From assembly GCA_035379765.1 (NCBI GenBank), contig DAOSVX010000008.1, positions 1 through 18,724 on the forward strand: a stretch of 18,724 nucleotides of DNA, written 5' to 3'. Origin of the DNA: DAOSVX01 sp035379765 (lineage in GTDB: Bacteria > Bacillota_I > Bacilli_A > RF39 > UBA660). The position numbers were made by a program, and so were the translations under genes. Under the pieces are notes generated by a model. That model was given only the letters and a program-made list of their open reading frames with translations. It was not told the origin of the DNA and made no database searches. This document shows, piece after piece, positions 1-7,046 of the stretch. Within the stretch, counting starts at the first letter, position 1. Each line of letters starts with the position of its first letter.

Positions 1-763
1 CCAACCTATATTTAGCAACCTCCTGAGTCTTTTCATCTAATAAACTTATTAAATCATTATTCTTAAGATATTCAATATTTTTTATTTGGTTAAGACCCGT
101 TTTTATCACTTTTTCTTGGTTAGCTAATTCACAATTATTTAATCTATTAACCATATTTTTATGATCTTTATAAATTCTAATATCTTCAAAATAAAATAAG
201 CTATTGTAAGCATTAAAAGTTTTTAGAATATCACTGATATTTTCGGAAGCTTTTATATATATCATATAGCCATTATCTCTAATAATTATTTTACTTCTAA
301 ATTTAAATCCTAATAGGATTTTGTTTATAAAATCAGCTTCAGTTTTAGTGTTGGTTAAAATTTCAAAATGATAGCCGCTAGTTGCTGGATCACTTATATT
401 ACCAGATCCTAAAAAAGCTCCTTTTAAATAAGATGCTTTTTCTTCGTTTGATTCTAAAGTATTCTTAATTGTTTTTAAGTCTCCTAAAATAAAGTCTGTT
501 CTTTCTTTTATCTTTAAAATATATATTTGTTTTATTCTGAAACGTTTTTGATTTCTAACTGTTATATTGATATTTGTGTTATATGTTTCCTTAATTATTT
601 TATATATCATTCTGGCTATCTTGGCATTTTCGATAACAAAAGTAATATTATTTTTACTTTTTTTACCTGTTACATTTAAATAAGCAGCTAAAATTATTCT
701 TGATTCTATTGGATCAGGATTTATAATTGCTAATTCTTCTTTAACTTTCATCGTAAATGTCAT
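1..763 (-). CDS. whiA: WhiA-family DNA-binding regulator, 5' part only
   Basis: WhiA is a DNA-binding protein with a LAGLIDADG-homing-endonuclease-like N-terminal fold and a C-terminal helix-turn-helix. It is linked to division and chromosome segregation in non-sporulating and sporulating Bacillota. The reading frame is open from the left window edge to an ATG at 763, giving 254 residues with the C-terminal HTH cut off. Family landmarks are YLKGAFLGSGNISDP (residues 112-126), the YHFEI strand (131-135), and FEDIRIYKD followed by NRLNNCE (192-212). The start MTFTMKVKEEL lines up with the B. subtilis N-terminus MSFASETKKEL, so I prefer ATG 763 over the in-frame ATG at 751. CGGAG lies 6 bases upstream. 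It follows the ftsEX-hydrolase operon and its terminator. The usual upstream partners rapZ and yvcK are not beside it. Identification is firm. The absence of a LAGLIDADG catalytic motif is normal for WhiA. Confidence 0.93.
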   Translation of the reverse strand, partial: MTFTMKVKEELAIINPDPIESRIILAAYLNVTGKKSKNNITFVIENAKIARMIYKIIKETYNTNINITVRNQKRFRIKQIYILKIKERTDFILGDLKTIKNTLESNEEKASYLKGAFLGSGNISDPATSGYHFEILTNTKTEADFINKILLGFKFRSKIIIRDNGYMIYIKASENISDILKTFNAYNSLFYFEDIRIYKDHKNMVNRLNNCELANQEKVIKTGLNQIKNIEYLKNNDLISLLDEKTQEVAKYRL

Positions 764-780
764 AATAATCTCCGTAGTTT

Positions 781-789
781 AGTATAACA
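781..789 (-). promoter_or_regulatory. Possible extended -10 promoter of whiA
   Basis: On the minus strand the sequence reads TG-T-TATACT, an extended -10 element, 18 bases before the whiA ATG. No convincing -35 exists, because that position falls in the preceding terminator stem. Transcription starting about 7 bases downstream would leave almost no leader before the CGGAG ribosome site at 770-774. It abuts the T-run of the upstream terminator. It is plausible, but not strong by itself. Confidence 0.4.
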
Positions 790-790
790 T

Positions 791-811
791 AAAAAAGCAC
801 TTAAGTGCTTT
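791..811 (-). terminator. Rho-independent terminator after the ftsEX-hydrolase operon
   Basis: The minus strand carries a perfect palindrome, AAAGCACTTAAGTGCTTT (794-811), running directly into a T-run (complement of 791-796). The hairpin takes in two bases of the stop codon of the hydrolase gene (TAA, complement of 810-812). It separates that operon from whiA. Confidence 0.8.
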
Positions 812-2018
812 AATATCTAGTACTCCATCTTGTTCCGGATGGCAAATAATTTAATGGGTTAACACTACTAGCAATAAATTTGCTCCAAGAAGAATAACTG
901 TCTTTGCCAGCTCCCAAATAATGACCAGTTGAAATACCAAAATGTAAATGAGCTCCGGTAGAACATTTATCCCAAGTGGTTGAAGAACCACCACCAATTG
1001 TACCAATTTGAGTTGTAGCCGAAACCACATCTCCTACTTTTACTTTAACTGTTAAGAGATGAGCATACTGAGTAGTATAAGCTTTTCCTAAAACGTTATG
1101 ATGAATATAAATTATATTACCACCACATCTCGATTTTCTAGTTATAGCTGCTACCATACCTAAAGCAGCTGCATAAACAGGTGTTCCCTCTTTATTACCA
1201 CCAATATCTATGGCATTATGAAATGAATTTACTTTACCAGTAATAGGACTTGTTCTATATCCCCAATAACTAGTTATCCTCCCTTTAACAACAGGTCTTA
1301 TAAAACCAGTCGCCGAACCAATGTTAACGCATTCACTTAATTTTTGAGTATCACTATCACAAACCGTTTCATAGTAATCAATTAAAGCTTCTTGATTTTT
1401 TATTTGATCACTAATGTCTTCATTGACTTCATTTAACTCTGAAAGTTTATCACCTAAACTGTCTAAGGCTTTATTATATTCTTCTTTTAATTGCTCTAAT
1501 TCTTTATTACGTTCTTCTAATTCTAATTTTAACTGCTCATTTTCTTCTATTAAAGCATTCATATTATCAATTATTTCCTTGTTATAAGCAGATAACTGCT
1601 CAACAATAGCTGTACGCATAATTAAATCAGTCGTACTTGAAGCCCCAGAAACATATTCTAAATAAGCATTATTACCGTTAGATATTTGATAAAATCTTAA
1701 TAAATCATCTATTTGTTCTTTAGACTCCGCTATTTTTAAATTACTTTCTTCTATTTTTGCTTCAGCTTCTGTTACTTTTACAGCTATTTCTTCTTGTTCT
1801 TTATAAGCAGCATAAATAGCATTCTTTTTAGTTGTTATTTGTGATTCTGTTTGACTTTTAGCATTATCAGAATCAATCTTTTGCTGTTTTAAATCTGCTA
1901 ATTGTTCTTTTAAATCATTGATTGTTTCCGCTTCTGTAGAAGCAAAAACTTGAATAGGACTCATTATAAAAGAAAGAACTAATAATAACATAAAACTTTT
2001 TATAGCTAATCGTTTCAT
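810..2018 (-). CDS. Secreted coiled-coil M23 peptidoglycan endopeptidase (EnvC/PcsB-type partner of FtsEX)
   Basis: The 402-residue protein has a Sec signal peptide (Lys/Arg start, hydrophobic 8-19, likely cleavage near AFA-type VFA at 24-26). Two long helical coiled-coil stretches follow (about 30-110 and 135-215), with a hinge around 111-135. A C-terminal M23/LytM domain occupies about 240-392. The zinc and catalytic residues are intact: H267 and D271 (HNAID), H320 (YAHL), H357 and H359 (HLH). It should therefore cut peptide cross-links itself, unlike E. coli EnvC, whose LytM domain is degenerate and only activates amidases. Its ATG overlaps the ftsX stop as ATGA, and it follows ftsE and ftsX, so the coiled coil is very likely the FtsX-contacting lever. 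Four cysteines (C220, C230, C298, C352) in a secreted protein are unusual for this group and could form disulfides. The ribosome site is weak, so translational coupling to ftsX is likely. Confidence 0.9.
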   Translation of the reverse strand: MKRLAIKSFMLLLVLSFIMSPIQVFASTEAETINDLKEQLADLKQQKIDSDNAKSQTESQITTKKNAIYAAYKEQEEIAVKVTEAEAKIEESNLKIAESKEQIDDLLRFYQISNGNNAYLEYVSGASSTTDLIMRTAIVEQLSAYNKEIIDNMNALIEENEQLKLELEERNKELEQLKEEYNKALDSLGDKLSELNEVNEDISDQIKNQEALIDYYETVCDSDTQKLSECVNIGSATGFIRPVVKGRITSYWGYRTSPITGKVNSFHNAIDIGGNKEGTPVYAAALGMVAAITRKSRCGGNIIYIHHNVLGKAYTTQYAHLLTVKVKVGDVVSATTQIGTIGGGSSTTWDKCSTGAHLHFGISTGHYLGAGKDSYSSWSKFIASSVNPLNYLPSGTRWSTRY

Positions 2019-2920
2019 ATTTTTAAATACTTTCTGACAGCTCTATAACTACCAATTATGCCAACTACACTACCAATACCCAGTAATATTAAAGCAACAT
2101 AAAAGATGAAATATTTAGGATTTATCATTGCAATTACTTTTAAGAATAAATAGCCACCTAATTTATCATAAATTATTATATAGCCATATATTGTTAATAA
2201 TACTGGTATTATAGAACCAATGATACCTAAAACAAACCCTTCAAACAAGAATGGTAATTTTATAACCAAGTTACTAGTACCAATTAGTCTCATTATTTCT
2301 ATTTCGGTTTTTCTAGATATAATTGTTAATTTTATTGTATTGCTTATTAAGAAAGCTGTAACTAATATTAATGCTACTACCATAATTATGGAAGCTTTTT
2401 TAACAAAGTCAAAAACCATTACTAGTTGGTCAACCATTCCCTCACCATATTTAACAACATCTATCTTAGACATTTTAGCTATTTCGGAAGCTGTTTTACC
2501 AATATGTTTTACATCATTAACTTTTAATATAAATAAACTTTGTAAATGATTATCTTCTGCAGTCCAAGTTGACATTATAGCATTAAAATCTTCCGACTCC
2601 TCTTGCATTGCAACTTTTACTTCCTCTTTATCTTGATAAACTATTTCATCCTTATTAATATTGTCAACAGATTTTATAGCTTCTAATAATATATTAGCAT
2701 CTTCCTCTGTAGCATCCCTATCTAAAAAAGCCACAATAGTTAAGTTTTTCTCTAAATTGGTCGTAAAAGAATTTATATTAGCAGAAAATATAATGGCTAA
2801 AGAAACAAGAATTAAAGTTATGGTCGTACATGTTACAGAAGCAAAACTTAAACTAAAATTACGAAAAACACTTTTAAATGCATCAGAAATACTACTTTTT
2901 AAAATTCTAAATATTTTCAT
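2015..2920 (-). CDS. ftsX: Cell-division ABC transporter permease FtsX
   Basis: FtsX is the membrane half of the FtsEX complex, a type VII ABC system that passes ATP-driven movement to an extracellular murein hydrolase at the septum. The 301-residue sequence shows a cytoplasmic N-terminus, TM1 (about 26-47), a large extracellular domain (about 48-172), and TM2 (177-199), TM3 (225-250) and TM4 (270-290). This is the standard four-helix FtsX layout and length. The charged loop RKTEIEIMRLIGTS (203-216) between TM2 and TM3 is the typical cytoplasmic coupling segment. The start overlaps the ftsE 3' end by 14 bases and the TGA stop overlaps the hydrolase ATG. AAAGGTAGG lies about 10 bases before the ATG. 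The hydrolase encoded next is the obvious partner. Confidence 0.96.
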   Translation of the reverse strand: MKIFRILKSSISDAFKSVFRNFSLSFASVTCTTITLILVSLAIIFSANINSFTTNLEKNLTIVAFLDRDATEEDANILLEAIKSVDNINKDEIVYQDKEEVKVAMQEESEDFNAIMSTWTAEDNHLQSLFILKVNDVKHIGKTASEIAKMSKIDVVKYGEGMVDQLVMVFDFVKKASIIMVVALILVTAFLISNTIKLTIISRKTEIEIMRLIGTSNLVIKLPFLFEGFVLGIIGSIIPVLLTIYGYIIIYDKLGGYLFLKVIAMINPKYFIFYVALILLGIGSVVGIIGSYRAVRKYLKI

Positions 2921-3608
2921 GAGCTTTATACCTACCTTTCAAATAATCTCCAGTTAGGACTCCATTCTCAATAAGAATTACTCTTTTCTTCATTCTATTG
3001 ACTATTTCCTTATCATGAGTAGCCATTATAATAGTTGTTCCCATTGTTTTATTAATCTCTTCTATAACATCCATAATTTCTTTAGAAGTTTTAGGATCTA
3101 AATTTCCAGTTGGCTCATCACATATTAAAATTTTAGGCTCGTTTACTATCGCTCTAGCAATACAAACTCTTTGTTGTTCACCACCAGATAATTGGTTAGG
3201 AAAACAACGCAACTTTTCTTTTAAACCTACTCTTTTTAAAGCTTTTGTTACTTTCTCTCTTATTTTATCTTCTTTCATACCAATGTTTTTCAAACCAAAA
3301 GAAACATTCTCATAAACAGTAAGTTTGGGAAGTAACTTAAAATCTTGAAAAACAACTCCGATTTTTCTTCTAAATTTATAAACTTTACGATTTTTCAATT
3401 TAGCAACGTTAACTCCACCAACTATTACTTCTCCCCTAGTTGGTTTTTCTTCTCTATACAACATTTTTACTAAAGAAGACTTTCCACTACCACTAGCTCC
3501 AATAATAAAAACAAACTCACCTTTTTCAATTTCTAAATTAAAGTTGGCAAGTGCAGCCACACCATTTTTATAAACTTTATAACAGTTTTTTATTTCAATC
3601 AGTTTCAC
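2907..3608 (-). CDS. ftsE: Cell-division ABC transporter ATPase FtsE
   Basis: FtsE is the cytoplasmic nucleotide-binding subunit that powers FtsX. The 233 residues contain every ABC motif: Walker A GASGSGKS (37-44), Q-loop Q88 in VVFQDF, signature LSGGEQQR (140-147), Walker B ILICDEP (160-166), D-loop NLD (169-171) and H-loop H198 (ATHD). The start codon is GTG at 3608, chosen because AAGGTGG sits 7 bases upstream and the protein begins MKLIEIKNCYKVY exactly as FtsE proteins do. An extended -10 promoter lies just before it, so ftsEX-hydrolase is probably transcribed independently of yitT. Confidence 0.96.
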   Translation of the reverse strand: MKLIEIKNCYKVYKNGVAALANFNLEIEKGEFVFIIGASGSGKSSLVKMLYREEKPTRGEVIVGGVNVAKLKNRKVYKFRRKIGVVFQDFKLLPKLTVYENVSFGLKNIGMKEDKIREKVTKALKRVGLKEKLRCFPNQLSGGEQQRVCIARAIVNEPKILICDEPTGNLDPKTSKEIMDVIEEINKTMGTTIIMATHDKEIVNRMKKRVILIENGVLTGDYLKGRYKAHENI

Positions 3609-3628
3609 TACTATACCACCTTAATAGA

Positions 3629-3637
3629 ATTATAACA
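3629..3637 (-). promoter_or_regulatory. Extended -10 promoter of ftsEX-hydrolase operon
   Basis: TG-T-TATAAT on the minus strand sits 20 bases before the GTG start of ftsE, in the 40-base gap after yitT. The -35 position reads only TTTATT (3652-3657), so the promoter would rely on the extended -10. No terminator is visible between yitT and ftsE, so some read-through is possible. Confidence 0.55.
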
Positions 3638-3648
3638 TTTATTAGATT

Positions 3649-4515
3649 TTAAATAAATGGTAAGTTAGCTTTCTTGACACCGCCCATAACTTCATAACAA
3701 TCATTAATTACTAAAAAAGCTTTGGGATCAATTCCTAATATTGTTTCTTTAAAAGAAAAATAATCTCTAGTTCTAATTACACACATAAGCATTTTATCTC
3801 TTTTAGATGAATAACCACCTTCTATTTTTAAAATCGTTACTCCTGTATTTATATCTTCCGTAATATATTTTTTTACCTCATCAACTTTTGTTGTATAAAT
3901 AAAGAACATTTTACTATCTGATATACCAAGTAATATTCTATCAACTAAAGTTGAATTTAGAAATAATATTAAAATTGCATAAACAACTTTTTCATAGCCA
4001 AATATATAACCGCCGGCTAAAACTATAATAACATTTATAATTAAAAGAGCTGTTCCAAAAGAGACTTTTTTCTTATCACCAAATATTTGACTTAATATAT
4101 CCATACCACCTGTAGTAAAACCTGTTTTATATATCAATCCGCTACCAACACCAAGCATCAATCCGGAAACCAAAACCATTATAATATCACTTTGAAAGCT
4201 TATATTTAACTTAGCCGTTAAAGGAGCTGTTAAACTTATAAATAGAGGAAACAATAATGACCCAATTACCGATTTAGAAGTTTTTTTCCAGCCTAAAACA
4301 AAGAAACTAATAATAATTAATAAAACGTTTATAAAATAAATAAATAAAACGGGATCAATAAAGCAAACTTTCTTGATTATTATTGCTAACCCTGAGACAC
4401 CACCAATTACTAAATCATTTGGAAGTAAAAACATATTATAATTTACTGCTACCAAAAATATTCCTATAAGAAGAACAAATATCCTCAAAATCAATCTTTT
4501 GTGCTTTTTTTTCAT
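3649..4515 (-). CDS. YitT-family membrane protein with C-terminal DUF2179 domain
   Basis: The 288 residues follow the YitT pattern. An N-terminal membrane region has hydrophobic helices near 8-27, 55-75, 84-98, 110-129, 152-170 and 173-190. A cytoplasmic ferredoxin-like DUF2179 domain follows (about 200-280), with GVTILKIEGGYSSKRDK (225-241) and AFLVINDCYEVMG (266-278). The glycine-rich GFTTGGMDI (132-140) is also a family hallmark. The molecular function of YitT proteins is not established; they are often treated as putative transporters or membrane regulators. AGGGAAG lies 8 bases before the ATG. The gene is divergent from the lemA-family gene, with 117 bases between start codons. Confidence 0.9.
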   Translation of the reverse strand: MKKKHKRLILRIFVLLIGIFLVAVNYNMFLLPNDLVIGGVSGLAIIIKKVCFIDPVLFIYFINVLLIIISFFVLGWKKTSKSVIGSLLFPLFISLTAPLTAKLNISFQSDIIMVLVSGLMLGVGSGLIYKTGFTTGGMDILSQIFGDKKKVSFGTALLIINVIIVLAGGYIFGYEKVVYAILILFLNSTLVDRILLGISDSKMFFIYTTKVDEVKKYITEDINTGVTILKIEGGYSSKRDKMLMCVIRTRDYFSFKETILGIDPKAFLVINDCYEVMGGVKKANLPFI

Positions 4516-4538
4516 AATATCAACTTCCCTATAATAGA

Positions 4539-4544
4539 ATTATA
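4539..4544 (-). promoter_or_regulatory. Possible -10 element of yitT
   Basis: A perfect TATAAT on the minus strand lies 23 bases upstream of the yitT ATG. It lacks the TG extension seen at other promoters here, and the -35 region (about 4562-4568) is poor. This AT-rich gap offers chance matches, so the call is tentative. Confidence 0.35.
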
Positions 4545-4601
4545 CTATAATTTTACTTATATATACTAAAAAATTTAAATCTACTAATAATTATTGTTTT
4601 A

Positions 4602-4610
4602 TGTTATAAT
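4602..4610 (+). promoter_or_regulatory. Extended -10 promoter of the lemA-family gene
   Basis: TG-T-TATAAT reads on the plus strand, 22 bases before the ATG at 4633. No good -35 is found 16-18 bases upstream. AGAAGG (4621-4626) provides the ribosome site, 6 bases from the ATG. This is the same 9-base element found before ftsE, the DHH gene and rpsF. Confidence 0.55.
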
Positions 4611-4632
4611 TTTCTAAGTAAGAAGGTATATT

Positions 4633-5175
4633 ATGAATTTAGCATTTTATATTATTTTAAGCTTTATAATTATTGTTGGACTATTATTAATTGCTTACTT
4701 AAATGTTTTTAATAAAATTCAAAGATTAAAAATAAAAATAGATGAAGCTGAAACTATTATTGATGATATGTTAAGAGACAGATATGATTTACTACTAGAA
4801 ATAAATAGCATTCTTACAACCACTTTAAAAAAAGATTACTTTAAAGATTTGATAAATTTAAAAAGTAAAAAAATTAGTAATTTTGATATGGATCGTCAAA
4901 TTACTGAAGCAGTTAGTTTATTTAGTAAAATTAAAAATGATAATAAAGATTTAAACAATAATGAGAAAATTAAAAGCATTGAATTAAACCTTAAAAACAA
5001 CGAAGAAAAGTTAGAAGCAGCTAAAGCTTATTTTAATATGAACACTTCTAAACTAAATGAATTAATTAAGACTTTTCCATCAATGATAGTTGCTAGAATG
5101 CATGGTATTAAAATAAGAACTTATTTTGATGGTAAAAATTTAAACGATGAAGATATAAATGATTTTAAATTATAA
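4633..5175 (+). CDS. LemA-family membrane protein
   Basis: This is the only plus-strand gene in the window. The 180 residues begin with a single membrane helix (about 3-25) and an almost absent N-terminal tail. A long helical domain follows, with LemA landmarks: a heptad helix IKIDEAETIIDDMLRDRYDLL (35-54), and near the C-terminus YFNMNTSKLNELIKTFPS (133-150) then IVARMHGIKIRTYF (152-165). These match the family's YN-x-N-x-FPS-x-x-x-A and F-x-x-x-x-YF region. LemA proteins are small membrane-anchored helical bundles found widely in bacteria; their biochemical role is unresolved. The stop codon is 2 bases from the stop of ung on the other strand and no terminator is visible, so the transcripts may overlap. 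The length matches the family. Confidence 0.88.
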   Translation: MNLAFYIILSFIIIVGLLLIAYLNVFNKIQRLKIKIDEAETIIDDMLRDRYDLLLEINSILTTTLKKDYFKDLINLKSKKISNFDMDRQITEAVSLFSKIKNDNKDLNNNEKIKSIELNLKNNEEKLEAAKAYFNMNTSKLNELIKTFPSMIVARMHGIKIRTYFDGKNLNDEDINDFKL

Positions 5176-5177
5176 AA

Positions 5178-5843
5178 TTACTTTGATAAATCCCAATTTA
5201 TAGGTTCAATATTATTTTTTGTTAAAAAGGCATTTGTTTTAGAAAAAAGTTTACTACCAAAAAAACCATTATTACAAGAAAATGGTGAAGGATGAGTAGA
5301 TTCAATAATCAAATGTTTTTTATTTGTAATTAAGACTTTTTTAGCTCGAGCAAAATTGCCCCATAAAATAAAGACAATTGGTTCCTCTTTTTTATTTAAA
5401 ATTTTAATAATATAATCAGTCATGAGTTCCCAACCAAGGTTTTTATGGCTTGCTGGTTTATCTTTTTCAACTGTTAAGACTGCATTTAAAAGTAGTACTC
5501 CCTCTTTTGCCCATTTAGTTAGATTACCATTTTTATAAGGCTGGATATTTAAATCACTTTCTAGTTCTTTATAAATGTTTTTTAAAGAAGGAGGAATTGG
5601 TACATCATCCAAAACTGAAAACGATAAACCGTGTGCTTCTCCAAGACCGTGATATGGATCTTGCCCAACAATAACCACTTTTACATTTTCATAAGGGGTT
5701 AATTTTAAAGCTTGAAAAATATTTTCTTTAGGAGGGAAGATTGTTTTAGTTTCATACATTTCTAAAACATTATCATAAAATTTATGAAATCCTTCGCTAT
5801 CCCAAATTACTTTTAATTTTTCATCCCAACTATTGCCAATCAT
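5178..5843 (-). CDS. ung: Uracil-DNA glycosylase, family 1
   Basis: Ung removes uracil from DNA by cleaving the N-glycosidic bond, the first step of base-excision repair. From ATG 5843 the protein has 221 residues, the usual length. Water-activating loop GQDPYHG (60-66; catalytic Asp62), the PPSLKNIYKEL motif (84-94), LLLNAVLTVE (118-127) and the leucine-loop HPSPFS (184-189; His184) are all present. An upstream in-frame ATG at 5870 would add nine residues, but it lies inside rlmH. ATG 5843 has GTGAGG five bases upstream, and the resulting MIGNSWDEKL matches known Ung N-termini. It is the last gene of the run starting at the DHH gene. It converges with the lemA-family gene at a 2-base gap. 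Confidence 0.95.
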   Translation of the reverse strand: MIGNSWDEKLKVIWDSEGFHKFYDNVLEMYETKTIFPPKENIFQALKLTPYENVKVVIVGQDPYHGLGEAHGLSFSVLDDVPIPPSLKNIYKELESDLNIQPYKNGNLTKWAKEGVLLLNAVLTVEKDKPASHKNLGWELMTDYIIKILNKKEEPIVFILWGNFARAKKVLITNKKHLIIESTHPSPFSCNNGFFGSKLFSKTNAFLTKNNIEPINWDLSK

Positions 5844-5850
5844 AAAAACC

Positions 5851-6285
5851 TCACTTATGGTATTTTTCATTATTAATTATTTTAAATGAACGATATATTT
5901 GTTCTAGTAATATTCCTCTAAACAAACCATGAGGAAAAGTTAATTGTGAAAAAGATATTTTTTTATTTACTAAATCTTTTACTTCGTCACTAACTCCATT
6001 AGATCCACCTATTATAAATGTAATAGTTCCATAATGATTAAAAGTATCTGATATTAAATCACTAAATTCTACAGAGCTTAAATTTTCGCCATTAATATCT
6101 AAAAGAATATTAAAATCTTTTGTTTTTAAAGAAGCTATTATCTTTTTGCTTTCTAAATCTAGATTACTATCTTTTATAGCAATCACTTCTATTTTATGAT
6201 ATTTTTTAATTCTAGTTAAATAATCTTTTACTAAATCTTCTAAATATTTTTCTTTTAATTTACCGACCCAAATTATTTTAATCAT
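5851..6285 (-). CDS. rlmH: 23S rRNA pseudouridine-1915 N3-methyltransferase RlmH
   Basis: RlmH is a SPOUT methyltransferase that modifies helix 69 of 23S rRNA on assembled 70S ribosomes. The 144 residues show the N-terminal VGKLKEKYLEDLVKDYLTR (7-25), the SAM-binding trefoil-knot element FIIGGSNGVS (90-99), FPHGLFRGILLEQIYRSFKI (117-136) and the invariant C-terminal YHK (142-144). It is about a dozen residues shorter than the B. subtilis enzyme, the loss falling in the loop around residues 35-50 outside the catalytic knot. It starts inside walJ's stop (ATGA, 6282-6285) and ends in TGA. The walJ-rlmH pairing is also known from B. subtilis. Confidence 0.95.
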   Translation of the reverse strand: MIKIIWVGKLKEKYLEDLVKDYLTRIKKYHKIEVIAIKDSNLDLESKKIIASLKTKDFNILLDINGENLSSVEFSDLISDTFNHYGTITFIIGGSNGVSDEVKDLVNKKISFSQLTFPHGLFRGILLEQIYRSFKIINNEKYHK

Positions 6286-7046
6286 ATAATTATCACTTCA
6301 CTCATTTCATCTTGTTTAGCACAACAAACATTTTTAAATTTAATATTATTTTTAGTCATTTTAGTAAAAAAAGTATTTAAAGCAACTTCTTCGGTATTAT
6401 TCTCTTTACTAAGATGAGCCAAAATAACTTTTTTAGTATTTTTGCCAATTAATTTAGCTAAATAAGTAGCAGCATCTTCATTACATAAATGGCCTTCCGA
6501 AGACAATATCCTTCTTTGCAACCATAATGGATATTTTCCTTCCCTAAGTATTTTAGGATCATGGTTACTTTCCATAATATACATATTTTTATTTGCTAAA
6601 AGAGACAAATATTTTTTATTTAAATATCCAGTATCAGTTATATATACTAAAGATGATTTATTTTCAGTAATTAAAAAACCTCGAGAATCAACACTATCAT
6701 GACTAGTATTAATTATATCTATTATTAAATCATTTAAAACTATTTTATCTTCATAAATAAAATATCTTAAATTATCATTTACTTTTTTTAAACTTTTATA
6801 CATATTAGGAGTTATACATATTTGAGTTTTTCTTTCTTTACTAAAATTTGTTAAAGACTTTATATGGTCATTATGAAGATGAGTGATTAATATATAATCA
6901 ATTTCATCTACACCAGTATTTAAAGTTTTTAATTTAGAATTAATATATTTAACACTTAATCCTAAATCTATTAATATTTTATACTTTTCTGTTTCGATAT
7001 ATGTAGAATTTCCTTTTGACCCACTACCTAGTATAGCTACTTTCAT
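6282..7046 (-). CDS. walJ: WalJ/YycJ-type metallo-beta-lactamase-fold hydrolase
   Basis: The 254-residue protein has the full two-metal site: HLHNDH (56-61), H116 in NTSHD, D138 in ITDTG and H211 in ILAHLSKENN. The WalJ hallmarks GSGSKGNSTYI (7-17), MESNHD (158-163) and SSEGHL (182-187) are present. WalJ is a predicted exonuclease-like MBL enzyme encoded with the WalRK cell-wall two-component system in Bacilli and linked to coordination of replication and division; its substrate is not settled. Here walRK and walHI are absent from the neighbourhood. The gene follows an M23 endopeptidase (TAATG overlap) and overlaps rlmH by 4 bases. Confidence 0.92.
   Translation of the reverse strand: MKVAILGSGSKGNSTYIETEKYKILIDLGLSVKYINSKLKTLNTGVDEIDYILITHLHNDHIKSLTNFSKERKTQICITPNMYKSLKKVNDNLRYFIYEDKIVLNDLIIDIINTSHDSVDSRGFLITENKSSLVYITDTGYLNKKYLSLLANKNMYIMESNHDPKILREGKYPLWLQRRILSSEGHLCNEDAATYLAKLIGKNTKKVILAHLSKENNTEEVALNTFFTKMTKNNIKFKNVCCAKQDEMSEVIII

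Noticed and set aside
2220..2549. Antisense open frames opposite ftsX, ssb/rpsF, parB, the HAD gene and ftsH
   Set aside because: Each lies wholly or mostly opposite a well-supported gene, lacks recognisable domains, and has AT-rich hydrophobic composition typical of shadow frames.
5844..5870. Longer ung start at ATG 5870
   Set aside because: The extra nine residues overlap rlmH, lack homology and have no ribosome site. ATG 5843 has GTGAGG at good spacing.
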